A stretch of DNA of 11,699 nt from Selenomonadaceae bacterium (GTDB taxonomy: Bacteria; Bacillota; Negativicutes; Selenomonadales; Selenomonadaceae). Made by a program: the position numbers and the translations under genes. Location: contig JAEERZ010000042.1 of the NCBI GenBank assembly GCA_016286075.1, positions 1 to 11,699 on the forward strand, in the 5' to 3' direction. Below the pieces are notes generated by a model. The model saw only the letters and a program-made list of their open reading frames with translations. It was not told the DNA's origin and ran no database searches. Positions 1 to 6,373 of the stretch are shown here, one piece after another. The first letter of the stretch is position 1. Every line of letters begins with the position of its first letter.

Positions 1-384
1 TGCGCGCGGGAAATCATCAAGGCCTACCACGAGCCGTTGTCCGCGCTGAACCTCACCTACACCCAGTATCTCGTGATGATGGTGCTTTGGGAGGAAAAGC
101 GGAAAAACGTGCGGGAGCTGGGCGAGTGCCTCTATCTCGACTCCGGTACGCTGACGCCGCTCTTGAAAAAGTTGGAAGCGAAGGGCTGCATCATCCGCGA
201 GCGCTGTCCGGAGGACGAGCGCTGCGTGGTTGTCAGCCTGACGGCGGAAGGGGAAGCGCTCAGGAAAAAAGCGGAAAACGTGCCGCGCTGTATGGCGGAA
301 AAATCGCCGCTGACAAAGGAAGAAGCGGAGACGCTCTACAAAACGCTTTACAAGCTGCTGTATGTTTTACACGGCGGGGAATAG
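1..384 (+). CDS. OhrR-type MarR family transcriptional repressor (5' end missing)
   Basis: The frame is open from the first base, so the gene begins upstream; 127 residues and the stop are visible. The protein is a winged-helix MarR regulator of the OhrR branch, which senses organic hydroperoxides and represses peroxide-resistance genes. What is seen: the early segment CAREIIKAYHEPL matches the OhrR N-terminal helix. The two tyrosines that in Bacillus subtilis OhrR (Tyr29, Tyr40) contact the reactive cysteine are present (KAY, LTYTQY). The recognition helix LYLDSGTLTPLLKKLE and the wing PEDERCVVVSLT are near-diagnostic. The peroxidatic cysteine itself would lie about six residues upstream of the window edge, so it cannot be checked. 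No ohr gene is in view. The TTG at base 37 is not a credible start because the homologous region extends upstream of it. Confidence 0.88.
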   Translation, partial: CAREIIKAYHEPLSALNLTYTQYLVMMVLWEEKRKNVRELGECLYLDSGTLTPLLKKLEAKGCIIRERCPEDERCVVVSLTAEGEALRKKAENVPRCMAEKSPLTKEEAETLYKTLYKLLYVLHGGE

Positions 385-391
385 AAATAAG

Positions 392-427
392 AAATGCCCT
401 CTGCTCATATTCGAGTCGAGGGCATTT
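392..427. terminator. Bidirectional hairpin terminator between convergent genes
   Basis: AAATGCCCTC (392-401) is exactly complementary to GAGGGCATTT (418-427), with a 16-nt loop. The hairpin starts 7 nt after the OhrR-like stop and lies 18 nt beyond the rhodanese stop on the other strand. T-rich tails follow on both strands (TTTTGT on plus; TTTCTTATTT on minus), so it probably ends both transcripts. Confidence 0.75.
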
Positions 428-445
428 TGTCGTATCTTGGTCGGT

Positions 446-847
446 TTATTTCTTTGTCACTTCCGTGCCTTCGACTTTGCCAGTCCAATCCACGAGGCCG
501 CCGAAGTCGTAGACGTTCTTGTAGCCTTGCTTGGCAAGGAGTGCGGAGGCGTCCGCTGAGCGCCGTCCCGTCCAGCAGTATAACAGCAGCTTCTTGTTCT
601 TGTCGGGCAGCTTGTCGAGTTTGTCCGCGCGGATATCTTCAATGGGGACGCAGATGGCGCCGAGGACGTGCTTCCTGTCGTATTCCTCCTGCGTCCGTAC
701 GTCGACGATGACGACGTTTTTGTCCGATTCCATCATTTTCGCGGCTTCGTCCATGCTGATGTGCTTATAGCCGGGGCCGCCGCATCCCTGTATCAGCAGG
801 GCGAAGAGCAGCAGGAGAAGGACGGCGGTTTTTGGTCGGATATTCAT
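446..847 (-). CDS. Rhodanese-domain lipoprotein (PspE-like sulfurtransferase)
   Basis: A 133-residue protein made of a lipoprotein signal peptide and a single rhodanese domain. Residues 7-19 are a hydrophobic stretch ending in a lipobox-like LIQGC, so Cys22 should be lipidated and the domain should face the periplasm or outer surface. The rhodanese fold is seen in VVIVDVRTQEEYDRKHV (about 45-61) and in the active-site loop YCWTGRRS, with catalytic Cys91 set in a CxxGxR loop like that of PspE/GlpE enzymes. Such enzymes carry sulfane sulfur as a cysteine persulfide; the true donor and acceptor are unknown. The start ATG has a strong ribosome site (AGAAAGGAG, 855-863, 7 nt away). It lies 36 bp downstream of the permease-kinase gene with no promoter or terminator seen between, so the two are probably co-transcribed. 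Confidence 0.88.
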   Translation of the reverse strand: MNIRPKTAVLLLLLFALLIQGCGGPGYKHISMDEAAKMMESDKNVVIVDVRTQEEYDRKHVLGAICVPIEDIRADKLDKLPDKNKKLLLYCWTGRRSADASALLAKQGYKNVYDFGGLVDWTGKVEGTEVTKK

Positions 848-883
848 AACAGGGCTCCTTTCTAAAACTTCCTTTATCGATTC

Positions 884-3808
884 TCAAGATTTCTTGAGGA
901 TACGCTCCAATGTACTCATCATCTCGGGGATGTTGAGGGGCTTGGCGATATGGTCATCCATGCCCGCGGCCTTGGCGTTTTGGACGTCCTCAGCGAAGGC
1001 GTTGGCGGTCATTGCGATGATGGGAATCGAAGCGAGAGCCGGGTCGGGCAGCGCGCGAATCGCTTCCGTCGCTTCGTAGCCGTTCATCACCGGCATTTGC
1101 ACGTCCATCAGGATCAGCCGATAGTAGCCGGGGGAAGAGGCCGCCACCATATCGAGAGCGATTTTTCCATTTTCGGCGGTCTCGACGATGAAGCCGGAGC
1201 CGCCGAGAATCATCTTGGCCATTTCGCGGTTCACGTCGAGGTCGTCGACCAGGAGCAGCCGGACGCCGGTGAAATCCATCGAGGGCTCGGCGTTTTCTGG
1301 GACCTTCGTTTCCGCCGGTTCCTCCGGCTCGTCTTCCGTCAAGGGGAAGCTGGCGCGCACGATGAATTCCGTGCCCTTGCCTTTTTCGGTGTCCACTTCG
1401 ATGACGCCGTGCATGAGGTCCACGATGTGCTTCGTGATGGCCATGCCCAGCCCCGTGCCCTGGATGCCGCTGGCGGTGCGCTCGCGCTCGTAGGCGTCGA
1501 AGACCCGGTCGGCGAAGTCTTGGCTCATGCCCATGCCGGTGTCTTTGACGCGCAGCTCGTAGCTGCCCTCGGTCTCCGTCGCGCCCGTTTCCGTCAGCGT
1601 GACCGTGATGCTGCCGCCCTCCGGCGTGAATTTGTAAGCGTTGCTGATCAGGTTCAGCAGCACGCGGTTTAGCCGATTGGCGTCGCAGAGCACCGTCTTG
1701 TGCGTCAGACGTTCCGTCTTTACGGTGTAGGAGAGGCTTTTCTCCAGCATTTGCGTCGCGAACAGGTTGCGGACGTCGTTCATTAGTTTTTCAAGGTTGC
1801 CTTTCGCGATATCCAGCTCCATTTTCCCGCTTTCGATGCGGCTCATTTCAAGGATGTCATTGATCAGCGAGAGCAGATGGTCACCGGAAGCCTCGATTTT
1901 TCCAAGGTAATCGGCAATCAGGGGCGGAAGGTCTTTTTCCTTTTGGGCGAGAGCCGTGTAGCCGAGGATGGCGTTCATCGGCGTGCGGATATCGTGGCTC
2001 ATGTTGAAGAAGAAGGTGCTCTTGGCCTTGTTGCTTTCCTCCGCCGCGATTTTTAGGATTTCCAGATGTTTCTCGCGCCGCATCATCGACGAGTAGACGC
2101 TGAACATGATGAAAAGGGCGACGGTAATCAGGAACATTTGCAAGAGGTTGTGGTTCGTCAGCGAGAGATTGACGATTTCCATCTGCTTTTGCAGATAGTA
2201 ATCGGCGTCGGCTACGTCCGTCACGTCGTAAGCGACGCCGTGCTCGCGCAGTTCCTCCGCATAGTAACTGTCGAGATTGCCAAGGACGGTTTTCGTCGTG
2301 TCGTGGGTCGCTTGCCGCAGCCACATGGTCGAAGTGAAGAAAATCAGGAAGAGCAGCACGATCCAAACGACGATGGATTTGCCGAAGCGCCGCCGGGTGT
2401 CCAGATGGAAGACGAAACGGAAGAACATGAAGCCTAAAAGGCTCCAGACAATCAGAATCAGGTATGACTCGGTGGACATGGCGCTGATCGTCCAGAAATT
2501 CGGCACCATGAAATAGGCGAAGAACAGGATGGAAACGGCGGCGCCGACGACGCCGGTAATCTCCACGAGGCGATTTTTTTCCTCTCGGGCGGACATGAAC
2601 GCGATGATGGAGGTGTAGGCGTAGGCAATCGTCGCGCCGATGGTGGCGACGTCGATAATCCAGCTGATCGCAGTGCGGCCGAAGAAAGGAATCGGCAGCG
2701 ACAGCAGCAGGACGAAGAGGACGGCGTTCGACGGCGTATGCGAGCCGTTCAATCGACCGAACCAGTCCGGGAGCACGCTGTCGCGCGCCATCGCATAGAT
2801 CAAGCGGCTGGCGCCGATGTAGTTTCCGACGAGGCCAGTAACGACGCCTCCGATAACGGCGGCGGTGAGAATGTAAAATCCCGTTTGTCCCATCAGCGCG
2901 TTTGCCGCGTGAAAGGTGGGAAGTCCCGGAATCCCCGATATGTTCGGCAGGTTTCTGATATAAGTGTCCCAAGTGGCATAGCCGCCGGGCAAAACGGAAA
3001 CGGCCAGAAGCGCGAGAAAGATATACATGAGCGCGCTGGGAACCACCGACGCGGCCAAGATGGCGAAGGCTTTTTGCGGCGGGAAGCGGAATTCCTCGGC
3101 GGCGTTGGAAATGGACTCGAAGCCTGAAAAAGCCCAGGGTGCGAGGACAGCGACGGCGACGACTTCTTTCAGCGGGAACTCGCCCGACGCGAAAGGCGGC
3201 GCGACGGTGAAAATTTCCCCGCCTTTGGCGGCAAACGCCGCGCCGAAAACGATAGTGACGCCGAAAAACAGCACGAAGGCCATGACGGTCTGCACGCCGA
3301 CGGCGAACTTGCCGCCGCGGGCGCATACGAGGCCGAAGATCAGAATCGAAACGAGGGACAGCAGCGCTTCGCCGAAATAGACGTCGAAGGCCGCAATCTG
3401 ATAGTGGAAGCCGAATTGGAATACGCCGCCCAAGAGCTTCCGGCAGATGATCGGCAGTGCGGTGGCGTTTGCCCAGATAATCGCGATGTAGACCAGCATC
3501 AAAAACCACGCGCTCAGAAAGCCGTGGTCGAAGCCGAGCACCCGTTTCGCGTAAGCGTAAGTGCCGCCCGCATCGGGGTAACGGTTCATCATATAATGGT
3601 AATTCATGCCGATGACGAGCATGACGACGGCGCCGAAGGCCAAGCCGAGCACGGTGCCCATCGGCCCGGCGATAGGAAGGAACGTGGTGCCCGGCATGAC
3701 GAAGGAACCCCAGCCGACGGCGCAGCCGAAGGACAGCGCCCAGACGGCGACGGGGGAGAGGTAGCGGGAAAGCCCGACTTCTTCCGGTTTCTTTCTTGTG
3801 GTGGCCAT
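884..3808 (-). CDS. APC amino-acid permease fused to hybrid histidine kinase (HisKA-HATPase-REC)
   Basis: A 974-residue fusion, continuous in one frame. Residues about 18-470 form a 12-TM APC-superfamily permease, with the glycine-rich unwound TM1 (GCAVGWGSFVMPG, 28-40) and the TM6 signature WAFSGFES with NAAEE (225-239). A 13th TM (about 477-496), an acidic loop of about 57 residues (498-555) and a 14th TM (about 556-574) follow; the topology places that loop outside. The cytoplasmic part has a helical linker, the H-box with His605 (MSHDIRTPMNAI), the N-box with Asn723, G1 DTGMGM (756-761), G2 GTGLGMA (784-790), and a receiver with Asp855/Asp856, phosphoacceptor Asp902, Thr934 and Lys956. 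All key residues are intact; there is no PAS, HAMP, HPt or DNA-binding domain. It probably senses, and perhaps transports, an amino acid or amine and starts a phosphorelay; the ligand is unknown. The start has AGGAG at 3818-3822. CbrA is a known analogue but uses an SLC5-type transporter. Confidence 0.93.
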   Translation of the reverse strand: MATTRKKPEEVGLSRYLSPVAVWALSFGCAVGWGSFVMPGTTFLPIAGPMGTVLGLAFGAVVMLVIGMNYHYMMNRYPDAGGTYAYAKRVLGFDHGFLSAWFLMLVYIAIIWANATALPIICRKLLGGVFQFGFHYQIAAFDVYFGEALLSLVSILIFGLVCARGGKFAVGVQTVMAFVLFFGVTIVFGAAFAAKGGEIFTVAPPFASGEFPLKEVVAVAVLAPWAFSGFESISNAAEEFRFPPQKAFAILAASVVPSALMYIFLALLAVSVLPGGYATWDTYIRNLPNISGIPGLPTFHAANALMGQTGFYILTAAVIGGVVTGLVGNYIGASRLIYAMARDSVLPDWFGRLNGSHTPSNAVLFVLLLSLPIPFFGRTAISWIIDVATIGATIAYAYTSIIAFMSAREEKNRLVEITGVVGAAVSILFFAYFMVPNFWTISAMSTESYLILIVWSLLGFMFFRFVFHLDTRRRFGKSIVVWIVLLFLIFFTSTMWLRQATHDTTKTVLGNLDSYYAEELREHGVAYDVTDVADADYYLQKQMEIVNLSLTNHNLLQMFLITVALFIMFSVYSSMMRREKHLEILKIAAEESNKAKSTFFFNMSHDIRTPMNAILGYTALAQKEKDLPPLIADYLGKIEASGDHLLSLINDILEMSRIESGKMELDIAKGNLEKLMNDVRNLFATQMLEKSLSYTVKTERLTHKTVLCDANRLNRVLLNLISNAYKFTPEGGSITVTLTETGATETEGSYELRVKDTGMGMSQDFADRVFDAYERERTASGIQGTGLGMAITKHIVDLMHGVIEVDTEKGKGTEFIVRASFPLTEDEPEEPAETKVPENAEPSMDFTGVRLLLVDDLDVNREMAKMILGGSGFIVETAENGKIALDMVAASSPGYYRLILMDVQMPVMNGYEATEAIRALPDPALASIPIIAMTANAFAEDVQNAKAAGMDDHIAKPLNIPEMMSTLERILKKS

Positions 3809-3840
3809 AAATGAATTCTCCTAAGTATATGATTACTTTT

Positions 3841-3869
3841 ATCATACTCAGACGGTGAAACTGTGTCAA
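3841..3869 (-). promoter_or_regulatory. Sigma70-type promoter of the permease-kinase operon
   Basis: Read on the minus strand: a perfect -35 TTGACA (3869-3864), a 17-nt spacer, and -10 TATGAT (3846-3841). Transcription should start near 3834, giving a leader of about 25 nt that contains AGGAG. An imperfect inverted repeat, AGTATATGA (3824-3832) and TCATACT (3842-3848), straddles the -10 and the start point and is a candidate operator. Confidence 0.75.
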
Positions 3870-3899
3870 CTAATATGAGGAACTGGCCGCCGGTTTGCC

Positions 3900-3928
3900 T
3901 TGCATTTTTTTCACATACCCGCTAATAT
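3900..3928 (+). promoter_or_regulatory. Promoter of the GTPase gene
   Basis: TTGCAT (3900-3905), a 17-nt spacer and TAATAT (3923-3928), about 30 nt before the start codon. It is back to back with the permease-kinase promoter, with 30 nt between the two -35 boxes. The match to consensus is good but not perfect. Confidence 0.6.
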
Positions 3929-3959
3929 GGAGAAGAGGAATCGACAGGGAGGGAACAGC

Positions 3960-5015
3960 ATGAACTTGGAAGAGGAAATGCAGGCGAAATGGGAAGAGAA
4001 GAAGCGGGAGCTGGAGGAAGAGGTCCATATCGCGCTGGTGGGACAGCCGGGCGCGGGAAAATCCAGCCTTATCAATAAACTGATCGGTCGGAAACTGTTT
4101 GAAACGGGCGTGCATACGGATACGACGGTGGACATGCAGGAGGCGGCCTTCGGCACGCTCCGCATCCACGACCTGCCGGGTTATGGGACGGCTCGTTTTC
4201 CCGTGGAGCGTTGGGTGGATGAATTTCATCCGGAGCAGTACGACCTCTATCTTTTCGTGTTCGAGGGAAAGCTCCACGATTCCGACGCGATTCTGTTTAA
4301 CTATCTGAAGCAGTGGCGCGACGAGCGCGAGCATCCGTTTTTCATCGTGCGGAACAAGAAAGACCAGATTTGGGACGAGGAGAAGCCGAAGGACGAGCTG
4401 ATGGAAGAAATCGCACGGGACGTGCGCGACAAGCTCGGAGAGCCGGAGGCGGCGGTGCAGTTCGTAAGCTGCCGGACGGGTGAGGGCATCGAGGAGCTGA
4501 AGCAGGCGATTTTCGCGGCGGATGTGCTGGGCGTGAAAGCGTCGAAGCTTCGCGCGGAGTTCCAGGCGACTTCGATGGAGGATTTGGCGTACAAGAAGCA
4601 GCATTCGATGAAGGCGGTGAACACTTACGCTTGGCTCGGCGCGGCGAACGCGGTGAACCCCGTGCCGGGTCTGGACGTGACGCTGGACGTGGGGATGTTT
4701 TACAAGCTTCTGTCGGAGATACGGCGTATCTTCGGCATTACGGACGATTTGGCGCAGACATTGGAAAAGTACAAGGTCCTCGCGCCAATCGGGCAGAGGG
4801 TTTTCGCGTACGCGACGCAGGAAGGCGTCGTGATGATGGTGCAGAAGCTCGCGGGCCAGTTCGCGGGCAAGGAAATCTCGAAGTACATTCCCTTCGTCGG
4901 ACAGGCGGCCGCCGCTGCCACAGGCTATATGATGATCCAGAAGATCGGCGAGAAATACGTGGACGACTGCCACACGATCGCGCAGGAGATATTGCGCGGC
5001 GTATTGAAAAAATAA
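3960..5015 (+). CDS. IRG-like/Era-like GTPase with C-terminal DUF697-type helical domain
   Basis: A 351-residue P-loop GTPase. G motifs: G1 GQPGAGKS (28-35), G2 threonines near 53-56, G3 DLPGYGT (71-77), G4 NKKD (132-135), G5 SCRTG (170-174). The G3 motif, followed by a YDLYLFVFEGKLHDSDA-type strand and FFIVRNKKD, recalls the interferon-inducible/IRG GTPase pattern as well as general 50S-binding-type GTPases. The N-terminus is a charged helix (1-21). The C-terminal half (about 220-345) is helical and amphipathic; NPVPGLDVTLDVGMFYKLL (233-251) resembles the DUF697 membrane-associating domain, and an Ala/Gly-rich stretch (310-324) could insert in a membrane. I infer a membrane-associated nucleotide switch of unknown process. 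The ATG at 3960 is chosen because GGGAGG (3947-3952) lies 7 nt upstream. The frame is open further up to a TTG at 3900, but that lies inside the promoter. It stands alone on this strand, divergent from the permease-kinase gene. Confidence 0.85.
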   Translation: MNLEEEMQAKWEEKKRELEEEVHIALVGQPGAGKSSLINKLIGRKLFETGVHTDTTVDMQEAAFGTLRIHDLPGYGTARFPVERWVDEFHPEQYDLYLFVFEGKLHDSDAILFNYLKQWRDEREHPFFIVRNKKDQIWDEEKPKDELMEEIARDVRDKLGEPEAAVQFVSCRTGEGIEELKQAIFAADVLGVKASKLRAEFQATSMEDLAYKKQHSMKAVNTYAWLGAANAVNPVPGLDVTLDVGMFYKLLSEIRRIFGITDDLAQTLEKYKVLAPIGQRVFAYATQEGVVMMVQKLAGQFAGKEISKYIPFVGQAAAAATGYMMIQKIGEKYVDDCHTIAQEILRGVLKK

Positions 5016-5039
5016 TATGGATGTAAAGGAAACACCGAA

Positions 5040-5169
5040 CAAGTCCCGTCTGCCCCTGCCGGGTCTTTTTCCGCCATGCCGCGTCAGATGCCGTTCGACG
5101 TAGCGATGCTACGCCTTCACGTCCTCTTCCTTGCCTGGCGAAAAAATCCCGCGACAGGGCTACGACTTG
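5040..5169. repeat. 130-bp imperfect palindrome in the convergent intergenic gap
   Basis: The two halves fold on a centre at about 5106. Paired blocks from the outside in: CAAGTC (5040-5045) with GACTTG (5164-5169); CCCTG (5054-5058) with CAGGG (5155-5159); TTTTT (5066-5070) with AAAAA (5142-5146); CGCCA (5072-5076) with TGGCG (5136-5140); CGTAGC (5099-5104) with GCTACG (5108-5113) around a GAT loop. Small bulges and mismatches separate the blocks. There is no T-run after either end, so it is not a plain terminator, and I see no coding potential. Its place between the 3' ends of two convergent genes fits a REP/MITE-type dispersed element or a structured RNA. The copy number elsewhere cannot be seen from this window. 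Confidence 0.8.
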
Positions 5170-5187
5170 ACTTATTCGTTGTTTCCT

Positions 5188-5220
5188 AAAAAACCACCCG
5201 ACACAAAATTGTGCCGGGTG
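5188..5220 (-). terminator. Rho-independent terminator of the lepA-hemW operon
   Basis: CACCCGACACAA (5195-5206) pairs with TTGTGCCGGGTG (5209-5220). The one non-Watson-Crick position is a G-U pair on the minus-strand RNA but an A-C mismatch on the plus strand, and the six-T tract (5193-5188) follows on the minus strand. It therefore serves hemW, 16 nt beyond its stop. Confidence 0.85.
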
Positions 5221-5236
5221 AAATTTTTATGTCCAA

Positions 5237-6373
5237 TTATAATAGGAAAGCCGAAAACGCTTGGTTGCCGAATTTCATGCCGAGGGGCGTCAGGCGGAAA
5301 TGCGTGGGCGTTTCCTCCAGATATTTTTTTGCCTTCAAGTCGCCAATGGCTTTTTGATAGAGGTTTTCCGTCTCGCAGCCGAAGGCGCGGGAGAATTTCT
5401 CGCGGTCGATCCCTTCCGCCGTGCGGAGCGCGAGGAAGCAGAATTCCTCGATGTGTTTTTCTCTCGTGACGGTTTCTTCGGTATGCGCCGGGGACTTGCC
5501 GCTTTCGACGGCTTTGATAAATTCGCCGACGTCTTTCGTGTTCGCAGTGCGCTTTCCGTCGTGGTACGAGTGCGCCGCCGCGCCGAAGCCGAAGTAGGGG
5601 CGGTCCTGCCAATAGCCGAGATTGTGGCGGCAGAGGAAATCGTGCCGCGCGTAGTTGGAAATCTCATAGCGGCGGAATCCGAATTTCGGCAGCGTTTCCG
5701 AGAGATAGTCGTACATTTCTTCTTCCGCTTCGTCGGAGGGAAGATCGAGCGTTCCGGCGGCTTTTTCCCGCGCGAAGGGCGTGCCGTCTTCGACGGTCAG
5801 GCCGTAGACGGAGATATGCGTGACGGCGAGGTCCATGGACGAGCCGACGCTCCATTTCAAAATATCCATGGTCTGCCCCGGCAGGCCGTACATCAGATCG
5901 ACGCTGACGTCCACGATCAGCGCGGCCCGCGCCCAGCGCACCGCGTCGCGAATGTCCTGCGAGGTATGGATTCGCCCGATACGTTTCAGGATCGCGTCGT
6001 CGAAAACCTGCGCGCCAATGCTGACCCGGTTCACGCCGAGGGTCGAGAGCATGGTCATCGTTTCGAGGGTGACGGTGCCGGGATTCGCTTCGACAGTAAA
6101 TTCGAGATTCTCCGTCGTCGGGATGACCGCCTGCGCCGTTTGGATGATGCGGGCCAGCATCGGGACAGGCAGCGCGGTGGGCGTGCCGCCGCCGATGTAG
6201 ATTGTCGACGCTTTGCCGCGCGCCGATAGCTCTTCTCCCTTTGCCGCAAGTTCTTTGCAGAGCGCGTCGGTATAGGCTTCCATGTCTGCCTCATGCCCCG
6301 CGACGGAAGGAAAATCGCAGTATGAGCATTTTTGACGGCAGAACGGGATATGGATGTAAACGCCGTAGTCCAT
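5237..6373 (-). CDS. hemW: HemW, radical SAM heme chaperone-like protein
   Basis: A 378-residue radical SAM protein of the HemN/HemW family, the usual length for HemW. The [4Fe-4S] cluster motif CRQKCSYC has Cys12, Cys16 and Cys19; the next position is Asp-Phe rather than the extra cysteine of true coproporphyrinogen dehydrogenase HemN, which points to HemW. Further hallmarks are YIGGGTPTALP (59-69, SAM binding), EANPGT (95-100), RVSIGAQ (116-122), YGLPGQT (162-168), RYEISNYA (235-242), HNLGYW (250-255) and GFGAAAHSY (262-270). HemW is a heme-binding protein thought to hand heme to respiratory enzymes; it is often annotated as oxygen-independent coproporphyrinogen oxidase. The frame is open upstream to 6505, but the ATG at 6373 is chosen because conserved sequence starts there. 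That ATG shares one base with the lepA stop (TGATG), implying translational coupling; no strong ribosome site of its own is seen. Confidence 0.93.
   Translation of the reverse strand: MDYGVYIHIPFCRQKCSYCDFPSVAGHEADMEAYTDALCKELAAKGEELSARGKASTIYIGGGTPTALPVPMLARIIQTAQAVIPTTENLEFTVEANPGTVTLETMTMLSTLGVNRVSIGAQVFDDAILKRIGRIHTSQDIRDAVRWARAALIVDVSVDLMYGLPGQTMDILKWSVGSSMDLAVTHISVYGLTVEDGTPFAREKAAGTLDLPSDEAEEEMYDYLSETLPKFGFRRYEISNYARHDFLCRHNLGYWQDRPYFGFGAAAHSYHDGKRTANTKDVGEFIKAVESGKSPAHTEETVTREKHIEEFCFLALRTAEGIDREKFSRAFGCETENLYQKAIGDLKAKKYLEETPTHFRLTPLGMKFGNQAFSAFLL

Noticed and set aside
950..1672. 240-codon plus-strand frame opposite the kinase and receiver domains
   Set aside because: Mirror of conserved kinase codons; no ribosome site and no known domain.
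1881..3869. 662-codon open frame on the minus strand within the permease-kinase gene
   Set aside because: It is an alternate frame of the real gene; its product is arginine/histidine-rich low-complexity sequence with no recognisable domain.
3900..3959. Longer GTPase N-terminus starting at TTG 3900
   Set aside because: That TTG is the -35 element and the -10 lies within the extension; the ATG at 3960 has a proper ribosome site.
3870..5042. 390-codon open frame antisense to the GTPase gene
   Set aside because: Long antisense frames are expected in GC-rich genes; no start signal of its own and no family motif, while the plus strand encodes a clear GTPase.
5045..5070. Terminator for the GTPase gene made from CCCG and CGGG before TCTTTTT
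   Set aside because: Only four base pairs with an 11-nt loop; these bases fit better as the outer part of the long palindrome. GTPase termination remains unassigned.
5040..5169. CRISPR array or tRNA in the palindrome region
   Set aside because: There are no repeated units with spacers and no cloverleaf; the symmetry is a single large inverted repeat.
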